From Streptomyces sp. S4.7 (lineage in GTDB: Bacteria > Actinomycetota > Actinomycetes > Streptomycetales > Streptomycetaceae), in NCBI RefSeq assembly GCF_010384365.1, contig NZ_CP048397.1:3348001-3412000 (forward strand): a stretch of 64,000 nucleotides of DNA. The letters are read 5' to 3'. Positions within the stretch are counted from its first letter, which is position 1. Each line of letters starts with the position of its first letter. Positions 37,391 through 46,092 of this stretch are shown here, piece after piece. The translations under genes were made by a program, and so were the position numbers. Below the pieces are notes generated by a model. It made no database searches, was not told the origin of the DNA, and saw only the letters and a program-made list of their open reading frames with translations.

Positions 37391-37904
37391 GGTCGATGGA
37401 GTAGATGTTCAGCGCGTGGCCGTGCTCGGGGTGCTTCGTCTCACGGTCGAGGACCAGGTCCAGCTTGCGCAGCACGTTCTCGGACTGCTCGTCGCCGAGC
37501 CGGTTCACGGCGACGACACGGTCGAGGCCCCGGTCCTGGAGGGCGAACTCCAGCACCGCCTGGGCGGCCTCGGAGGCGTAACCCTGGCCCCAGAACGGGG
37601 TGCCGAGCCGCCAGCTGATCTCCACGTCGGGCAGCACCTCGGGCAGTTCGCCGGCCACGGAGAGGCCGACGGAGCCGATGAGTTCGCCGGAGGCGAGCAG
37701 CTCGACCGCGAAGAGCCCGAAGCCCTCCTCGTCCCACTCCTCCTCCCAGCACTCGATGTCCTCGGCGGTCTCGTCGAGGTCGCGGACCGAGCCGTCGCCG
37801 ATCCAGCGCATGACCTCCGGGTCCGAGTTGATCTCGGCCATGGGGGCGAGGTCGTCGTCGGTCCAGCGGCGGAGGAGGAGGCGGGGGGTGCGGATCTCGG
37901 TCAT
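37371..37904 (-). CDS. RimJ/RimL-type GNAT acetyltransferase
   Basis: A 177-residue RimJ/RimL-like acetyltransferase: IRTPRLLLRRWTDDDLAPM at the start, EISWRLGTPFWGQGYASEAAQAVLEFAL with the CoA loop, and VNRLGDEQSENVLRKLDL near the end. It likely acetylates a protein N-terminus or an amine. The N-terminal part is strongly acidic (about residues 45-62). Start at ATG 37904. It is not linked by overlap to neighbours. Confidence 0.88.
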   Translation of the reverse strand: MTEIRTPRLLLRRWTDDDLAPMAEINSDPEVMRWIGDGSVRDLDETAEDIECWEEEWDEEGFGLFAVELLASGELIGSVGLSVAGELPEVLPDVEISWRLGTPFWGQGYASEAAQAVLEFALQDRGLDRVVAVNRLGDEQSENVLRKLDLVLDRETKHPEHGHALNIYSIDLTEYEA

Positions 37905-37965
37905 GTGCCCATCCTGTCAGGCCGGTCCGGCCGGTCCGGCCCGTCAGACCCCCGTCGGACCCCCG

Positions 37966-39504
37966 TCAGGAGTGGACGTGTGCGTAGTCGGCGGCGCGCC
38001 ATGCGGCGCGGAAGGCGCCGTACAGACCTCCGTCGGCCGCCGCCCCGGTCCCCGTGTCCCAGATCCGTACGTGCTCCGGCCCGCCGTCCGGGTCCAGCGG
38101 CTGCCAGCCCGGATCCCCGGTCGCGGCGAAGTCCGCCCACGCCCGCACCATGCGGTGCGACAGCTCGTGGTCCTGGGGGAGAGGGGGACCGCCGATGAGG
38201 AAGGCGAGTCCGGGGTCGGCGACGGTGCCGAAGGCGAAGGGGACGTCGGCGCAGTGCCAGGGCCGTACGACTCCGCTCTCCGTGACGCGCCGTCTGGCGA
38301 AGCGCGACAGATACGTCCGGCCGGTGCCGCCCGAGGCGGCGGCGTGGCGCTCGGCGAACCGGCTGCTGTACTCGGCGAAGGACATGTCGCCGTAAATCGC
38401 GAGGTACAGGTCGAGCACCGGCGCGTCGGGCCGCAGCGCCCGGTACGCCGGTACGAGATCACCGGGCAGCCCGAAGTCCTCGGCGAACTGGTCCAGTTGA
38501 CGGTCCGTCGTGATCCGCTTGCTGCTGCCGACCGCGTCCAGCAACCAGTACTCCTCGGTCGTGTGGCAGACCAGCAGGTCGACATCCGCGCGGTCCGCCG
38601 GGTCGACGGCGAGAGGGTCGGCGGGCAGCAGGTCCCCGTCCGCGACCGGGCCGTACAGCACCGGGTCGTAGTGGCGTGCCCCGGCCGCCGGGTCGGCGCG
38701 GAAGTCGGCGACGACCTGGTCGGAGGCGCGGACCAGGTCGTACGGGGACGCCGTCGCCAGCGCCTCGGCGGTGGCCGGGACTCCCGCGGCGGCGGCCACG
38801 TGGCGCGTGGTCTCGGCGGCCAGCCGGGGCGGGTAGGCCGGGCCGACCAGGCTGTGGGCGACGGCGCGGCGGAACAGCCCGCGCGCCCGGTCCATCACCG
38901 TCAGACAGGCGACGGACGACGCCCCCGCCGACTGCCCGGCGACGGTGACGTTGGCCGGGTCGCCGCCGAAGGCCGTGATGTTGTCGCGCACCCACTCCAG
39001 GGCGGCGATCTGGTCGAGCAGACCGCGGTTCTCGGGGAGGTCCGAACCGGGGACGCCCGAGCCGGGGACATGGCCGAAGCCCTCGAAGCCGAGGCGGTAG
39101 TTGAGGGTGACGACGACCAGTCCGGCGCGGACCAGGGCCGTACCGTCGAAGTCCGGCTGGGCGGAGGCGCCGAAGGTGTACGCGCCACCGTGGATCCAGA
39201 CGAGCACGGGCCGCGCGGCAGCGCCCTCTTCCTCTCCCTCACGCGTCCAGACGTTGAGGTTCAGCACGTCCTCGTCGCCGGGTGCCCACGCCGGCATGCC
39301 GGGAAGCTCCGCCGACTGCGGCGCGATCGGTCCGAAGCCGACGCACTCCCGTACGCCCTGCCAGGCGGACGCGGGCCGGGGCGCCTTGAAGCGGTCGGGG
39401 CCGAACGGCGGTGCGGCGTACGGGATCCCGAGCACCGCGACCACGCCGGGGGCGGTCCGGCGGCCTCGCACCCGCCCGTTGGCTGTCGAGAAGAGATGAT
39501 CCAC
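37966..39504 (-). CDS. Type-B carboxylesterase/lipase
   Basis: A 512-residue esterase. The oxyanion hole HGGAY (105-109) and the nucleophile S192 in GQSAGAS are present, with the usual GIPYAAPPFGPDRF near the start. There is no signal peptide, so it acts in the cytoplasm. It follows the TetR gene with only 9 bases between, so the two are co-transcribed and the operator at 40452-40494 controls both. The substrate is probably a drug or secondary-metabolite ester. Confidence 0.92.
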   Translation of the reverse strand: MDHLFSTANGRVRGRRTAPGVVAVLGIPYAAPPFGPDRFKAPRPASAWQGVRECVGFGPIAPQSAELPGMPAWAPGDEDVLNLNVWTREGEEEGAAARPVLVWIHGGAYTFGASAQPDFDGTALVRAGLVVVTLNYRLGFEGFGHVPGSGVPGSDLPENRGLLDQIAALEWVRDNITAFGGDPANVTVAGQSAGASSVACLTVMDRARGLFRRAVAHSLVGPAYPPRLAAETTRHVAAAAGVPATAEALATASPYDLVRASDQVVADFRADPAAGARHYDPVLYGPVADGDLLPADPLAVDPADRADVDLLVCHTTEEYWLLDAVGSSKRITTDRQLDQFAEDFGLPGDLVPAYRALRPDAPVLDLYLAIYGDMSFAEYSSRFAERHAAASGGTGRTYLSRFARRRVTESGVVRPWHCADVPFAFGTVADPGLAFLIGGPPLPQDHELSHRMVRAWADFAATGDPGWQPLDPDGGPEHVRIWDTGTGAAADGGLYGAFRAAWRAADYAHVHS

Positions 39505-39513
39505 GCGCGCACT

Positions 39514-40446
39514 TTATGCGACGGGTTCTGCGCCCTTTTCACCGCCGCGCCCGCCCGGGCCCCCGCCCACACCCCTGTCCCCGCCCCGGTCGCGCACCAG
39601 CAGGTCGATGCCGTCCAACATGCGTTCGAGACCGAAGACGAACTCGTGGTCGGGGCTCTCCGGCTCCTCCGGTACGTCCATCACCCCCGCCGCCAGCATC
39701 TCCGCGACGGACGGGAAGCGCGCCGGGTCGGCCAGCCTCTGCAGCGTGTGCCCGTATCCGGCGAGTACGGCTTCCGCCGATCTGCCGCTCGCCTCGACGG
39801 CGGCGGCCAGGTCCGCCATCAGCGTCGCCTCGTGCCGCACATGGCCGTTGACCATCAGGATCACCGACAGCTTCTCGCTCCAGTCGAGCCGGGTCCCCTC
39901 CAGCGCGACCAGCCCCCACTCCCACCAGGCGACCATCCGGGGTGTGGCGGGCGGGCTGGAGATCGGGATACGGAGCGCCCACAGGTTCCGGTAGCAGATC
40001 CGGCGCATCTCCCACGCCCACTCGGCCATCGCCGTACGCCAGTCGGTGCCCGGTGCGGGCAGCGCCGGCGGGTCGCCGATGATCGCCTCCTGCATCAGTA
40101 CGTACAGCTCGTCCTTGGCCGCCACGTACCGGTAGAGCGACATCGGCGAGACACCGAGCTTCTTGGCGATCCGGCCCATCGAGACCGCGGGCAGCCCTTC
40201 GGTGGCGGCGATGGTGACGGCCGTGTCGACGATCCGGGCCAGGCTGAGACCGGGCTTGCGCCCCTTCGTCGGGCGCGCCCGCAGTCCCCAGGCGGCTTCG
40301 ATGCTGGGCGGCAGCCCCGTACCGCCGTCGCCGCGCTCCCCCGCGCGCTCCCCCGTGGTCTCGTCCGCGCTCTCGTCCGCGCTCTCGTCCGTCACGTCCG
40401 TGCCTCCGCCTTCCCCCGCTCGTCCTGCCGCTCCGCTTGACGCCAT
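39514..40446 (-). CDS. TetR/AcrR-family regulator
   Basis: A 310-residue repressor. Residues 1-60 are a polar, disordered extension. The helix-turn-helix spans about 68-115 (LARIVDTAVTIAATEGLPAVSMGRIAKKLGVSPMSLYRYVAAKDEL). The C-terminal ligand domain matches the TetR_C group near drug exporters. It is divergent from a DrrAB-type exporter and shares a perfect operator with it, so it should repress the exporter, itself and the esterase until a ligand binds. Confidence 0.92.
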   Translation of the reverse strand: MASSGAAGRAGEGGGTDVTDESADESADETTGERAGERGDGGTGLPPSIEAAWGLRARPTKGRKPGLSLARIVDTAVTIAATEGLPAVSMGRIAKKLGVSPMSLYRYVAAKDELYVLMQEAIIGDPPALPAPGTDWRTAMAEWAWEMRRICYRNLWALRIPISSPPATPRMVAWWEWGLVALEGTRLDWSEKLSVILMVNGHVRHEATLMADLAAAVEASGRSAEAVLAGYGHTLQRLADPARFPSVAEMLAAGVMDVPEEPESPDHEFVFGLERMLDGIDLLVRDRGGDRGVGGGPGGRGGEKGAEPVA

Positions 40447-40451
40447 CCTAG

Positions 40452-40494
40452 TTATGCGTAACCCTTACACATCAAGCGTAAGGGTTACGCATAA
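40452..40494. promoter_or_regulatory. TetR operator, perfect 17-bp inverted repeat
   Basis: TTATGCGTAACCCTTAC (40452-40468) and its exact reverse complement (40478-40494) flank a 9-base spacer. It is unusually A/T-rich for the region. It starts 5 bases upstream of the TetR start and ends 12 bases before the exporter start, so it must overlap both promoters. Confidence 0.9.
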
Positions 40495-40506
40495 GGCGTC
40501 AAGCCC

Positions 40507-41523
40507 ATGAAACGCGACGGAGGAGCGGTGGCCATGAGCCCCCAGAGACGAGCCATCAGCGCCATCGGGCTGGAGAAGTCCTACGGGCGCGGGGACGAGC
40601 GGGTGAAGGTGCTCGACGGCATCGACCTGTCCGTCGAGCGCGGCACGGTCTTCTCCCTCCTCGGCCCGAACGGCGCCGGCAAGACCACCGCCGTACGGAT
40701 CCTGGCCACGCTCGCGGACGCGGACGGCGGCGCCGCCCAGGTGGCGGGTTACGACGTACGGACCCAGCGGCGCCAGGTGCGCCGGGCCGTGAGCCTGACC
40801 GGCCAGTTCGCCTCGGTCGACGAGAAGCAGACCGGCGAGGAGAACCTGCGCATGATGGCGCGCCTCCACGGCCTGTCACGCGCGGACGCGCGCCGCCGGG
40901 CCGCGGACCTGCTGGAGCGGTTCGACCTCACCTCCGCGGGGCGGCGGCTCACCCACACGTACTCGGGCGGGATGCGGCGGCGGCTCGATCTGGCCGCCGG
41001 GCTGGTCGGCGAGCCGGAGGTCGTCTTCCTCGACGAGCCGACGACCGGGCTCGACCCGCGCAGCCGGCAGGAGCTGTGGCAGGTGGTGCGCGAGCTGTCG
41101 GCGGGCGGCTCCACGGTCTTCCTCACCACCCAGTACCTGGAGGAGGCGGACCGGTTGGCGGACCGTATCGCCGTACTCGACGGCGGCCGGCTGGTCGCCG
41201 AGGGCACGGCGCGGGAGCTGAAGGCCCGGGTCTCCGGACACCGTCTCGACCTGGTGGTCGCCGACGCGGCGGCGTACGAACGCCTCGCGCCGCTCGCCGT
41301 ACGGCGCTCCCCCGACACACTCACGCTCGGTCTGCCGACGGACGGCACGGCGACGCGGGTACGGGCGCTGCTGGACGAGGTCGATCCGGCGCGCCGCGAC
41401 GTCGTGAGCTTCGCGGTGCACAGCGTGACGCTGGACGACGTGTTCCTGGCCCTGACGGGCCGGGGCGCAGCCCGTACACCCGGGAACGACCCCCTGACCA
41501 CCGAGGAGCCGACCCATGTCTGA
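40507..41523 (+). CDS. DrrA-like ABC transporter ATP-binding protein
   Basis: A 338-residue ATPase of the daunorubicin-resistance type. Walker A (GPNGAGKTT, about residue 57), the signature YSGGMRRR, Walker B (VVFLDEPTTGLDP), and the H-loop (TTQYLEE) are intact. The DrrA-specific C-terminal domain ends with SVTLDDVFLALTG. It pairs with the permease, which it overlaps by 8 bases. It should power export of a hydrophobic drug-like compound. Confidence 0.93.
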   Translation: MKRDGGAVAMSPQRRAISAIGLEKSYGRGDERVKVLDGIDLSVERGTVFSLLGPNGAGKTTAVRILATLADADGGAAQVAGYDVRTQRRQVRRAVSLTGQFASVDEKQTGEENLRMMARLHGLSRADARRRAADLLERFDLTSAGRRLTHTYSGGMRRRLDLAAGLVGEPEVVFLDEPTTGLDPRSRQELWQVVRELSAGGSTVFLTTQYLEEADRLADRIAVLDGGRLVAEGTARELKARVSGHRLDLVVADAAAYERLAPLAVRRSPDTLTLGLPTDGTATRVRALLDEVDPARRDVVSFAVHSVTLDDVFLALTGRGAARTPGNDPLTTEEPTHV

Positions 41524-42319
41524 CACGGCGACGTCCGACACCGCGACGACGGCCCCGGCGGGCCGGGCGCTGAACAACACCCTTGTCATGACGGGCCGTT
41601 CGATCCGGCTGAGCAGCCGCAACGTCGACGCCGTCTTCACCTCGCTCATGCTGCCGGTCATGCTGATGCTGATCTTCGTCTACCTCTTCGGCGGCGCCAT
41701 CGACACCGGCACGGGCGGGCCGTACGTCTCCTACGTCGTGCCCGGTGTCCTGCTGCTCTGCGCCGGTTTCGGCTCCTCCGGCACGGCGGTGAGCGTCAAC
41801 GAGGACATGAAGGGCGGCATCGTCGACCGCCTCCGCTCGCTCGATGTCGGCGGCACGGCGATCCTGGCCGGCCATGTCGCTTCGAGCACCGTCCGCAACG
41901 TCGTCTCGACGGTCCTGGTCCTCGGTGTGGCCCTGCTGATCGGCTTCCGCCCCACCCCGACCCTCCCGGCCGCCCTCGCGGCGGCGGGCCTGCTGCTCGC
42001 CTTCATCCTTGCGATCTCCTGGCTGGCGGCGGCGGTGGGTCTGCTCACCAAGTCCCCGGAGGCGGCGGGCTCCTTCTCGTTCTTCATGATGTTCCTGACC
42101 TACCCGAGCAGCACGTTCGCCCCGATCGCGGCGATGCCGTCCTGGCTCCACGGCTTCGCGTACAACCAGCCGGTCACCCCCGTGATCGAATCCCTCCGCG
42201 GCCTCCTCCTGAACGAACCGGTGGGCTCGGACCCATGGGTGGCGCTGGCCTGGTGCGCGGGGATTCTGCTGGTGGCGGTGGGTGTCTCGGGCCGGCTGTT
42301 CAGGATCCGGACGGCGTGA
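41516..42319 (+). CDS. DrrB-like ABC-2 transporter permease
   Basis: A 267-residue permease with six hydrophobic helices (first at about residues 42-62, LMLPVMLMLIFVYLFGG) and a DrrB-like loop (GTAVSVNEDMKGGIVDRLRSLDVGGTAILAGH). The segment FFMMFLTYPSSTFAPIAAMP is a family hallmark. The ATG lies inside the ATPase gene. It should form the channel for the exporter controlled by TetR. Confidence 0.92.
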   Translation: MSDTATSDTATTAPAGRALNNTLVMTGRSIRLSSRNVDAVFTSLMLPVMLMLIFVYLFGGAIDTGTGGPYVSYVVPGVLLLCAGFGSSGTAVSVNEDMKGGIVDRLRSLDVGGTAILAGHVASSTVRNVVSTVLVLGVALLIGFRPTPTLPAALAAAGLLLAFILAISWLAAAVGLLTKSPEAAGSFSFFMMFLTYPSSTFAPIAAMPSWLHGFAYNQPVTPVIESLRGLLLNEPVGSDPWVALAWCAGILLVAVGVSGRLFRIRTA

Positions 42320-42365
42320 GAGGGCCCGGCACCGGGGCGTGAGCCGGGGTCACCGCCCGCCCCGC

Positions 42366-43613
42366 TCAGAACACGTCCGGGCACCAGGGGCGGCGTGAGG
42401 TGCGGAACAGGGTGTCCGTGCGGGACGCCGCGTCCGGCTTGTCCTCCGTCACCGTGCCCAGTGCCGCCAGCCGGACCGCCGATTCGTCGCCCAGGTAGAG
42501 CGCGCCCAACTCCCTCACGTCCAGCGTCAGATCGGGCGACTGCGTCGTCGGGGCGCAGGTCGTGCCCGTGGGGGTCGCGTCCAGGCGGAAGCGGCCCGAG
42601 GCGAGGGACGCGCGGTCGTGGATGTCCAGGACCAGGGTGCCGGAGGCCGCGTACGTACGGGATTCCAGCGCGCGTACGGTGTCGAGGATCCGCACCCACA
42701 AGAAGTCCGCCTGGGTGACGATCCTGGCCGCGCGGGGGTCCGGGAGGAAGAAGGGGACCAGGTCGTCGGGGGCGCGGTGGCCGGTGCGGACCGTGGTGAT
42801 CCAGTCGATCGAGCAGACGTAACGCCACAGCGCGCGCTCCGCCGCCGTCGTCACGGCGATCGCGTCGAGCACCGTCGCCGTGTTCAGCGGCTGCTTGGCG
42901 TCGCCCCACACCTCGTCCGCCCGGTACGTCAGCAGGCCCTCCACCTCGCCCGACGCCGAGCGGTACACCGCGTAGAACGGCTCGGTCCACGGTGCGCCGT
43001 GCGAGGTCGCCGTGCCCGTGTGGACCCGCCACCAGCGCTCGTTGCGGCTGATCACGCCGTGCCTCAGGGAGCGCAGCCGGTCGTGCAGTTCGGGTCCCAG
43101 CTTCAGCACGTCATCGCCGTCGACCAGGTCGACCCGGCCGCCGTCGTCCGGCCGGCCGGACGCGCGCGGGTCGAGGCCGGAGCGCGGCACGTCGATCGAC
43201 CAGTCGGTGATCCAGGCGGCCGGGCCGAAGCCGTACCGCCCGTAGATCGGGTACTCCGCCGCGATCAGCGTGGACACGACGTCGCCGCGCTCCTTCGCCT
43301 CCGCCAGATCGTCGTTGATCATCCGGCTGAGCAGCCCGCGGCGGCGGTGCGTGGCCGAGACCGTGACGTTGGAGATCGCGCTGGACGGCAGCGGGGCGCC
43401 GCCGACGGCGGTCAGCTCCTGCGGGAAGGTGCGGTACGTCGCCACACAGCGGCCCTCGTCGAACGCGCCCCGAATACGGCGCGTGTCCATGTACGCGGCG
43501 CGGTCCGCGATGTCCTCCTCGCTCACCGCGGGCGGCCTGAGGAAGCCGGTGTTCAGGGCGCGGAGCCAGGCGGGGAAGTCGGATTCGCTGATCACGCGGA
43601 CGTCGATGGCCAT
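42366..43613 (-). CDS. Eis-like GNAT N-acetyltransferase
   Basis: A 415-residue protein with the three-part Eis layout: an N-terminal GNAT domain with the CoA loop [17 protein letters not shown] (about residues 85-100), a central GNAT-like domain, and a C-terminal sterol-carrier-like domain ([29 protein letters not shown]). Eis proteins acetylate several amines of aminoglycosides or lysines of proteins. The gene ends convergently to the exporter. Start ATG 43613. Confidence 0.9.
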   Translation of the reverse strand: MAIDVRVISESDFPAWLRALNTGFLRPPAVSEEDIADRAAYMDTRRIRGAFDEGRCVATYRTFPQELTAVGGAPLPSSAISNVTVSATHRRRGLLSRMINDDLAEAKERGDVVSTLIAAEYPIYGRYGFGPAAWITDWSIDVPRSGLDPRASGRPDDGGRVDLVDGDDVLKLGPELHDRLRSLRHGVISRNERWWRVHTGTATSHGAPWTEPFYAVYRSASGEVEGLLTYRADEVWGDAKQPLNTATVLDAIAVTTAAERALWRYVCSIDWITTVRTGHRAPDDLVPFFLPDPRAARIVTQADFLWVRILDTVRALESRTYAASGTLVLDIHDRASLASGRFRLDATPTGTTCAPTTQSPDLTLDVRELGALYLGDESAVRLAALGTVTEDKPDAASRTDTLFRTSRRPWCPDVF

Positions 43614-43660
43614 ACTCGTACGCTAAACACAGGCGGGGCGGAAAGTCCTGCGGATTTCCG

Positions 43661-43700
43661 CCGCCCGCCGCGACCCGCCGCCGCCCGCCGCGACCCGCCG
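43661..43700. repeat. 20-bp perfect tandem duplication
   Basis: CCGCCCGCCGCGACCCGCCG occurs twice head to tail (43661-43680, 43681-43700) and a shortened third copy begins after it. It fills the gap between the Eis-like and asparaginase genes. No function is evident. Confidence 0.7.
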
Positions 43701-43744
43701 CCCCCCGCGGCTCGGCGCTCGCAGCAGGCCGAAAGGGCGAGCGG

Positions 43745-44770
43745 TCAGAACGCCGCGCGCACCCGGCCGACCTCCGCGTCGCCCCCCAGCAACGGCGCCC
43801 GGCCGATCCGCTTCAGCACCGGTCCCTCGACCCCCAGCAGCCCCAACGCCCGTGCCAGCACCGGCCCCAGCGCGCGCAGGCCGCCGTCGTCCACCTTGAA
43901 CGCCAGCGCGCGGCCGTCCTCCAGCGCCACCGCCTGCACCGCCTCCGCGCCCATCTTCGACAGCGCGCCCGGCACCTCGCGCATCAGCCAGGTGTCGGCC
44001 CTGCGCGTGCCGGCGACGTACGACGGATGCGCCCGCATCGCGTCCGCCACCCGGCGTTCGGCCGAGCCCGGCTCGGCGAGGACGAAGTGGCGGAAGGAGC
44101 GGGCGAGTCCGGTGAGGCTGATGGCCATCAGCGGGGCGCCGCAGCCGTCCGTACCGACCGCCGCGACCCGCTCCCCCGACGTCTCCTCGACCACCGTGGC
44201 CACGAGCCGCTGCAACGGGTGGGACGGCTCCAGATACGTGTCCAGCGGCCAGTCGTTGCGCACACAGGCCGCGAGCATCGCCGCGTGCTTGCCGGAGCAG
44301 TTCATGGTGACGCGGTCCCGGATGCGCCCCGCCGCCAGATACGCCTCGGCCTCGACCCGGTCCAGCGGCAGGTCGGCCGGATTCAGCAGATCGTCCGCCG
44401 TCAGTCCGGACTCGGCGAGCATCTTCTGCACGAGGGCGAGGTGGAAGTCCTCGCCGGAGTGGCTCGCCGCCGCCAACGCCAGCCGCTCACCCGACAGTTC
44501 GGCCCCGGCGCGCAGCACGGCGGCGGCCTGGAGGGGCTTGTTGCTGGAGCGCGGGAAGACCGGCACGTCCGGGTCGCCGAGCGCGAACTCCACGCTGCCG
44601 TCGGCCGCGAGCAGCACCAGCGAGCCGCGGTGCCTGCCCTCCACGAAGCCGGACCGCACGATCTCCGCGAGGACCGGGGACCGGGTGGCGGCATCCGTCG
44701 CCACCCCGCTCGCCACGGTGGTGGACGTGGCCGCCCCGGTCGTGGGCGTCGTCGTCCTGCGAGTCGTCAT
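43745..44770 (-). CDS. L-asparaginase II (Rhizobium-type, thermolabile family)
   Basis: A 341-residue protein of the asparaginase II family. Conserved stretches are VLAEIVRSGFVEGRHRG near the start, FPRSSNKPLQAAAVLRAG, NCSGKHAAMLAAC in the middle, and VGTDGCGAPLMAISL. It hydrolyses asparagine to aspartate and ammonia. ATG 44770 follows GGAAGG; an upstream ATG at 44812 is possible. It is 46 bases downstream of rsiG on the same strand and may be co-transcribed. Confidence 0.85.
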   Translation of the reverse strand: MTTRRTTTPTTGAATSTTVASGVATDAATRSPVLAEIVRSGFVEGRHRGSLVLLAADGSVEFALGDPDVPVFPRSSNKPLQAAAVLRAGAELSGERLALAAASHSGEDFHLALVQKMLAESGLTADDLLNPADLPLDRVEAEAYLAAGRIRDRVTMNCSGKHAAMLAACVRNDWPLDTYLEPSHPLQRLVATVVEETSGERVAAVGTDGCGAPLMAISLTGLARSFRHFVLAEPGSAERRVADAMRAHPSYVAGTRRADTWLMREVPGALSKMGAEAVQAVALEDGRALAFKVDDGGLRALGPVLARALGLLGVEGPVLKRIGRAPLLGGDAEVGRVRAAF

Positions 44771-44816
44771 CAACGGGCCTTCCGGGCGGGGACCGCTCCG
44801 GAAGGCAGCCACGGCG

Positions 44817-45416
44817 TTACGTGAGCAGGTCGTCTACTTGTGCTTCGCCTTCACGGTACCTGCGGGCGATCTCCGCGCTGCAATCGTCCGCCGTCCGCTG
44901 GAGATCGTGCCGGCGCTTCGAAATCTGCTGCTCATGGCGGACCAGCCGGCCCATCGCGGCCCGCAACTCCTCATCCGTACGGGCTTCCAGGTCGGAGAGC
45001 TCCACCTCGGCGAGCGCCTCGGCGGCCAGCAGCCGGAACTCCTCGTTCCGCGGTGTGGAAAGAGTCACATGCCGGGCGGAGGACCGGTGGAGCGACGGAG
45101 TGTCGGCCAGGATCTCGGAGAGCCGGTCCACGACGGGCGTCTCGGGCGCCGACCGGCGCGCCAACTCGGCCCGCAGGATGTCGATCCGGCCCTGGAGCAG
45201 CCGGCGCAGATAGCTGAGGTCGGCCTCGTCGCGCGTGGCGTCCCGGCGCAGGGCGCGCAACTCGGGGAGCCGCAGGGCGTTTTCACCGCCCGTGGCCCGC
45301 TGTGCGGGGGGCCGGACCGTCGCCGCACCGGCACTCGCTCCGGCGCCCTCGCCGGACGCCGTACTGCCGATGATCGGTACAGGACCGGGCGACTGCCCGG
45401 CACCATATGTGCTCAT
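44817..45416 (-). CDS. rsiG: RsiG, c-di-GMP-dependent anti-sigma factor for WhiG
   Basis: A 199-residue protein. Two long helices each carry the RsiG signature E-x3-S-x2-R-x3-Q-x3-D: copy one at E64, S68, R71, Q75, D79; copy two at E162, S166, R169, Q173, D177. In Streptomyces this duplicated motif binds a c-di-GMP dimer, and the loaded protein holds sigma-WhiG inactive to delay sporulation. Residues 1-45 are disordered. The match of every motif residue in both copies makes the call firm. It is divergent from dtd. Confidence 0.93.
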   Translation of the reverse strand: MSTYGAGQSPGPVPIIGSTASGEGAGASAGAATVRPPAQRATGGENALRLPELRALRRDATRDEADLSYLRRLLQGRIDILRAELARRSAPETPVVDRLSEILADTPSLHRSSARHVTLSTPRNEEFRLLAAEALAEVELSDLEARTDEELRAAMGRLVRHEQQISKRRHDLQRTADDCSAEIARRYREGEAQVDDLLT

Positions 45417-45561
45417 GCGTGCTTACTTCCCCTCGCTCCGCCTGCGTGCATCGTGCCACTCCTGCACGTGCACCTGCAGGCGATCTGCACCCGTTCGGCC
45501 CTGGATGGGCGCCGGACGGGACCCGAACAGGGCCCGGACAGGGACCGGATAGGTTGGCCGT

Positions 45562-45999
45562 ATGCGAGCAGTGGTGCAGAGGGTCGACGGCGCGAGCGTC
45601 GCCGTGGTGACGGATTCGGATATCGAGACGGTCGGCGAGATCGTCGGCGAGGGACTGTGTGTGCTGGTGGGAATCGCCCACGGGGACACGAGGGAGAAAG
45701 CGGCCCAACTGGCCCGCAAACTATGGACGCTGCGGATCCTGGAAGGCGAGAAGTCCTGTTCCGAGGCGAACGCCCCGCTCCTGGTGATTTCGCAGTTCAC
45801 TCTCTACGGGGACGCCCGCAAGGGCCGCCGCCCCACGTGGAACGCGGCGGCGCCGGGCGAGGTGGCCGAACCGCTGGTGGGCGAGGTCGTGGCGCGGCTG
45901 CGTGAACTGGGGGCGACCGTCGGGACGGGCCGGTTCGGAGCGGACATGCGCGTCTCGCTCACGAACCACGGCCCGTTCACGGTGCAGTTGGAGATGTGA
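45562..45999 (+). CDS. dtd: D-aminoacyl-tRNA deacylase
   Basis: A 145-residue enzyme that frees tRNA from wrongly attached D-amino acids and glycine. It starts [13 protein letters not shown]. The catalytic SQFTLYGD segment and the NHGPFT segment (the N-x-G-P motif that selects chirality) are intact. The length is standard. It is divergent from rsiG and convergent with ygfZ. Confidence 0.95.
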   Translation: MRAVVQRVDGASVAVVTDSDIETVGEIVGEGLCVLVGIAHGDTREKAAQLARKLWTLRILEGEKSCSEANAPLLVISQFTLYGDARKGRRPTWNAAAPGEVAEPLVGEVVARLRELGATVGTGRFGADMRVSLTNHGPFTVQLEM

Positions 46000-46092
46000 G
46001 CCCCGGGCGCCGGGCACCCGGGACCAGGGCGGCGGTACGCGGGACCGGAGCGGCGCTACGCGGCACCCGGGACCGAGGACCGGGGCGGCGGC

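Noticed and set aside
43661..43700. CRISPR-like repeat
   Set aside because: Two head-to-tail copies without spacers; a simple tandem duplication.
42618..45905. Plus-strand open frame of over 1,000 codons opposite the Eis-like and asparaginase genes
   Set aside because: Runs through three genes on the other strand and the tandem repeat; low-complexity Arg/Ala/Pro translation with no family signal.
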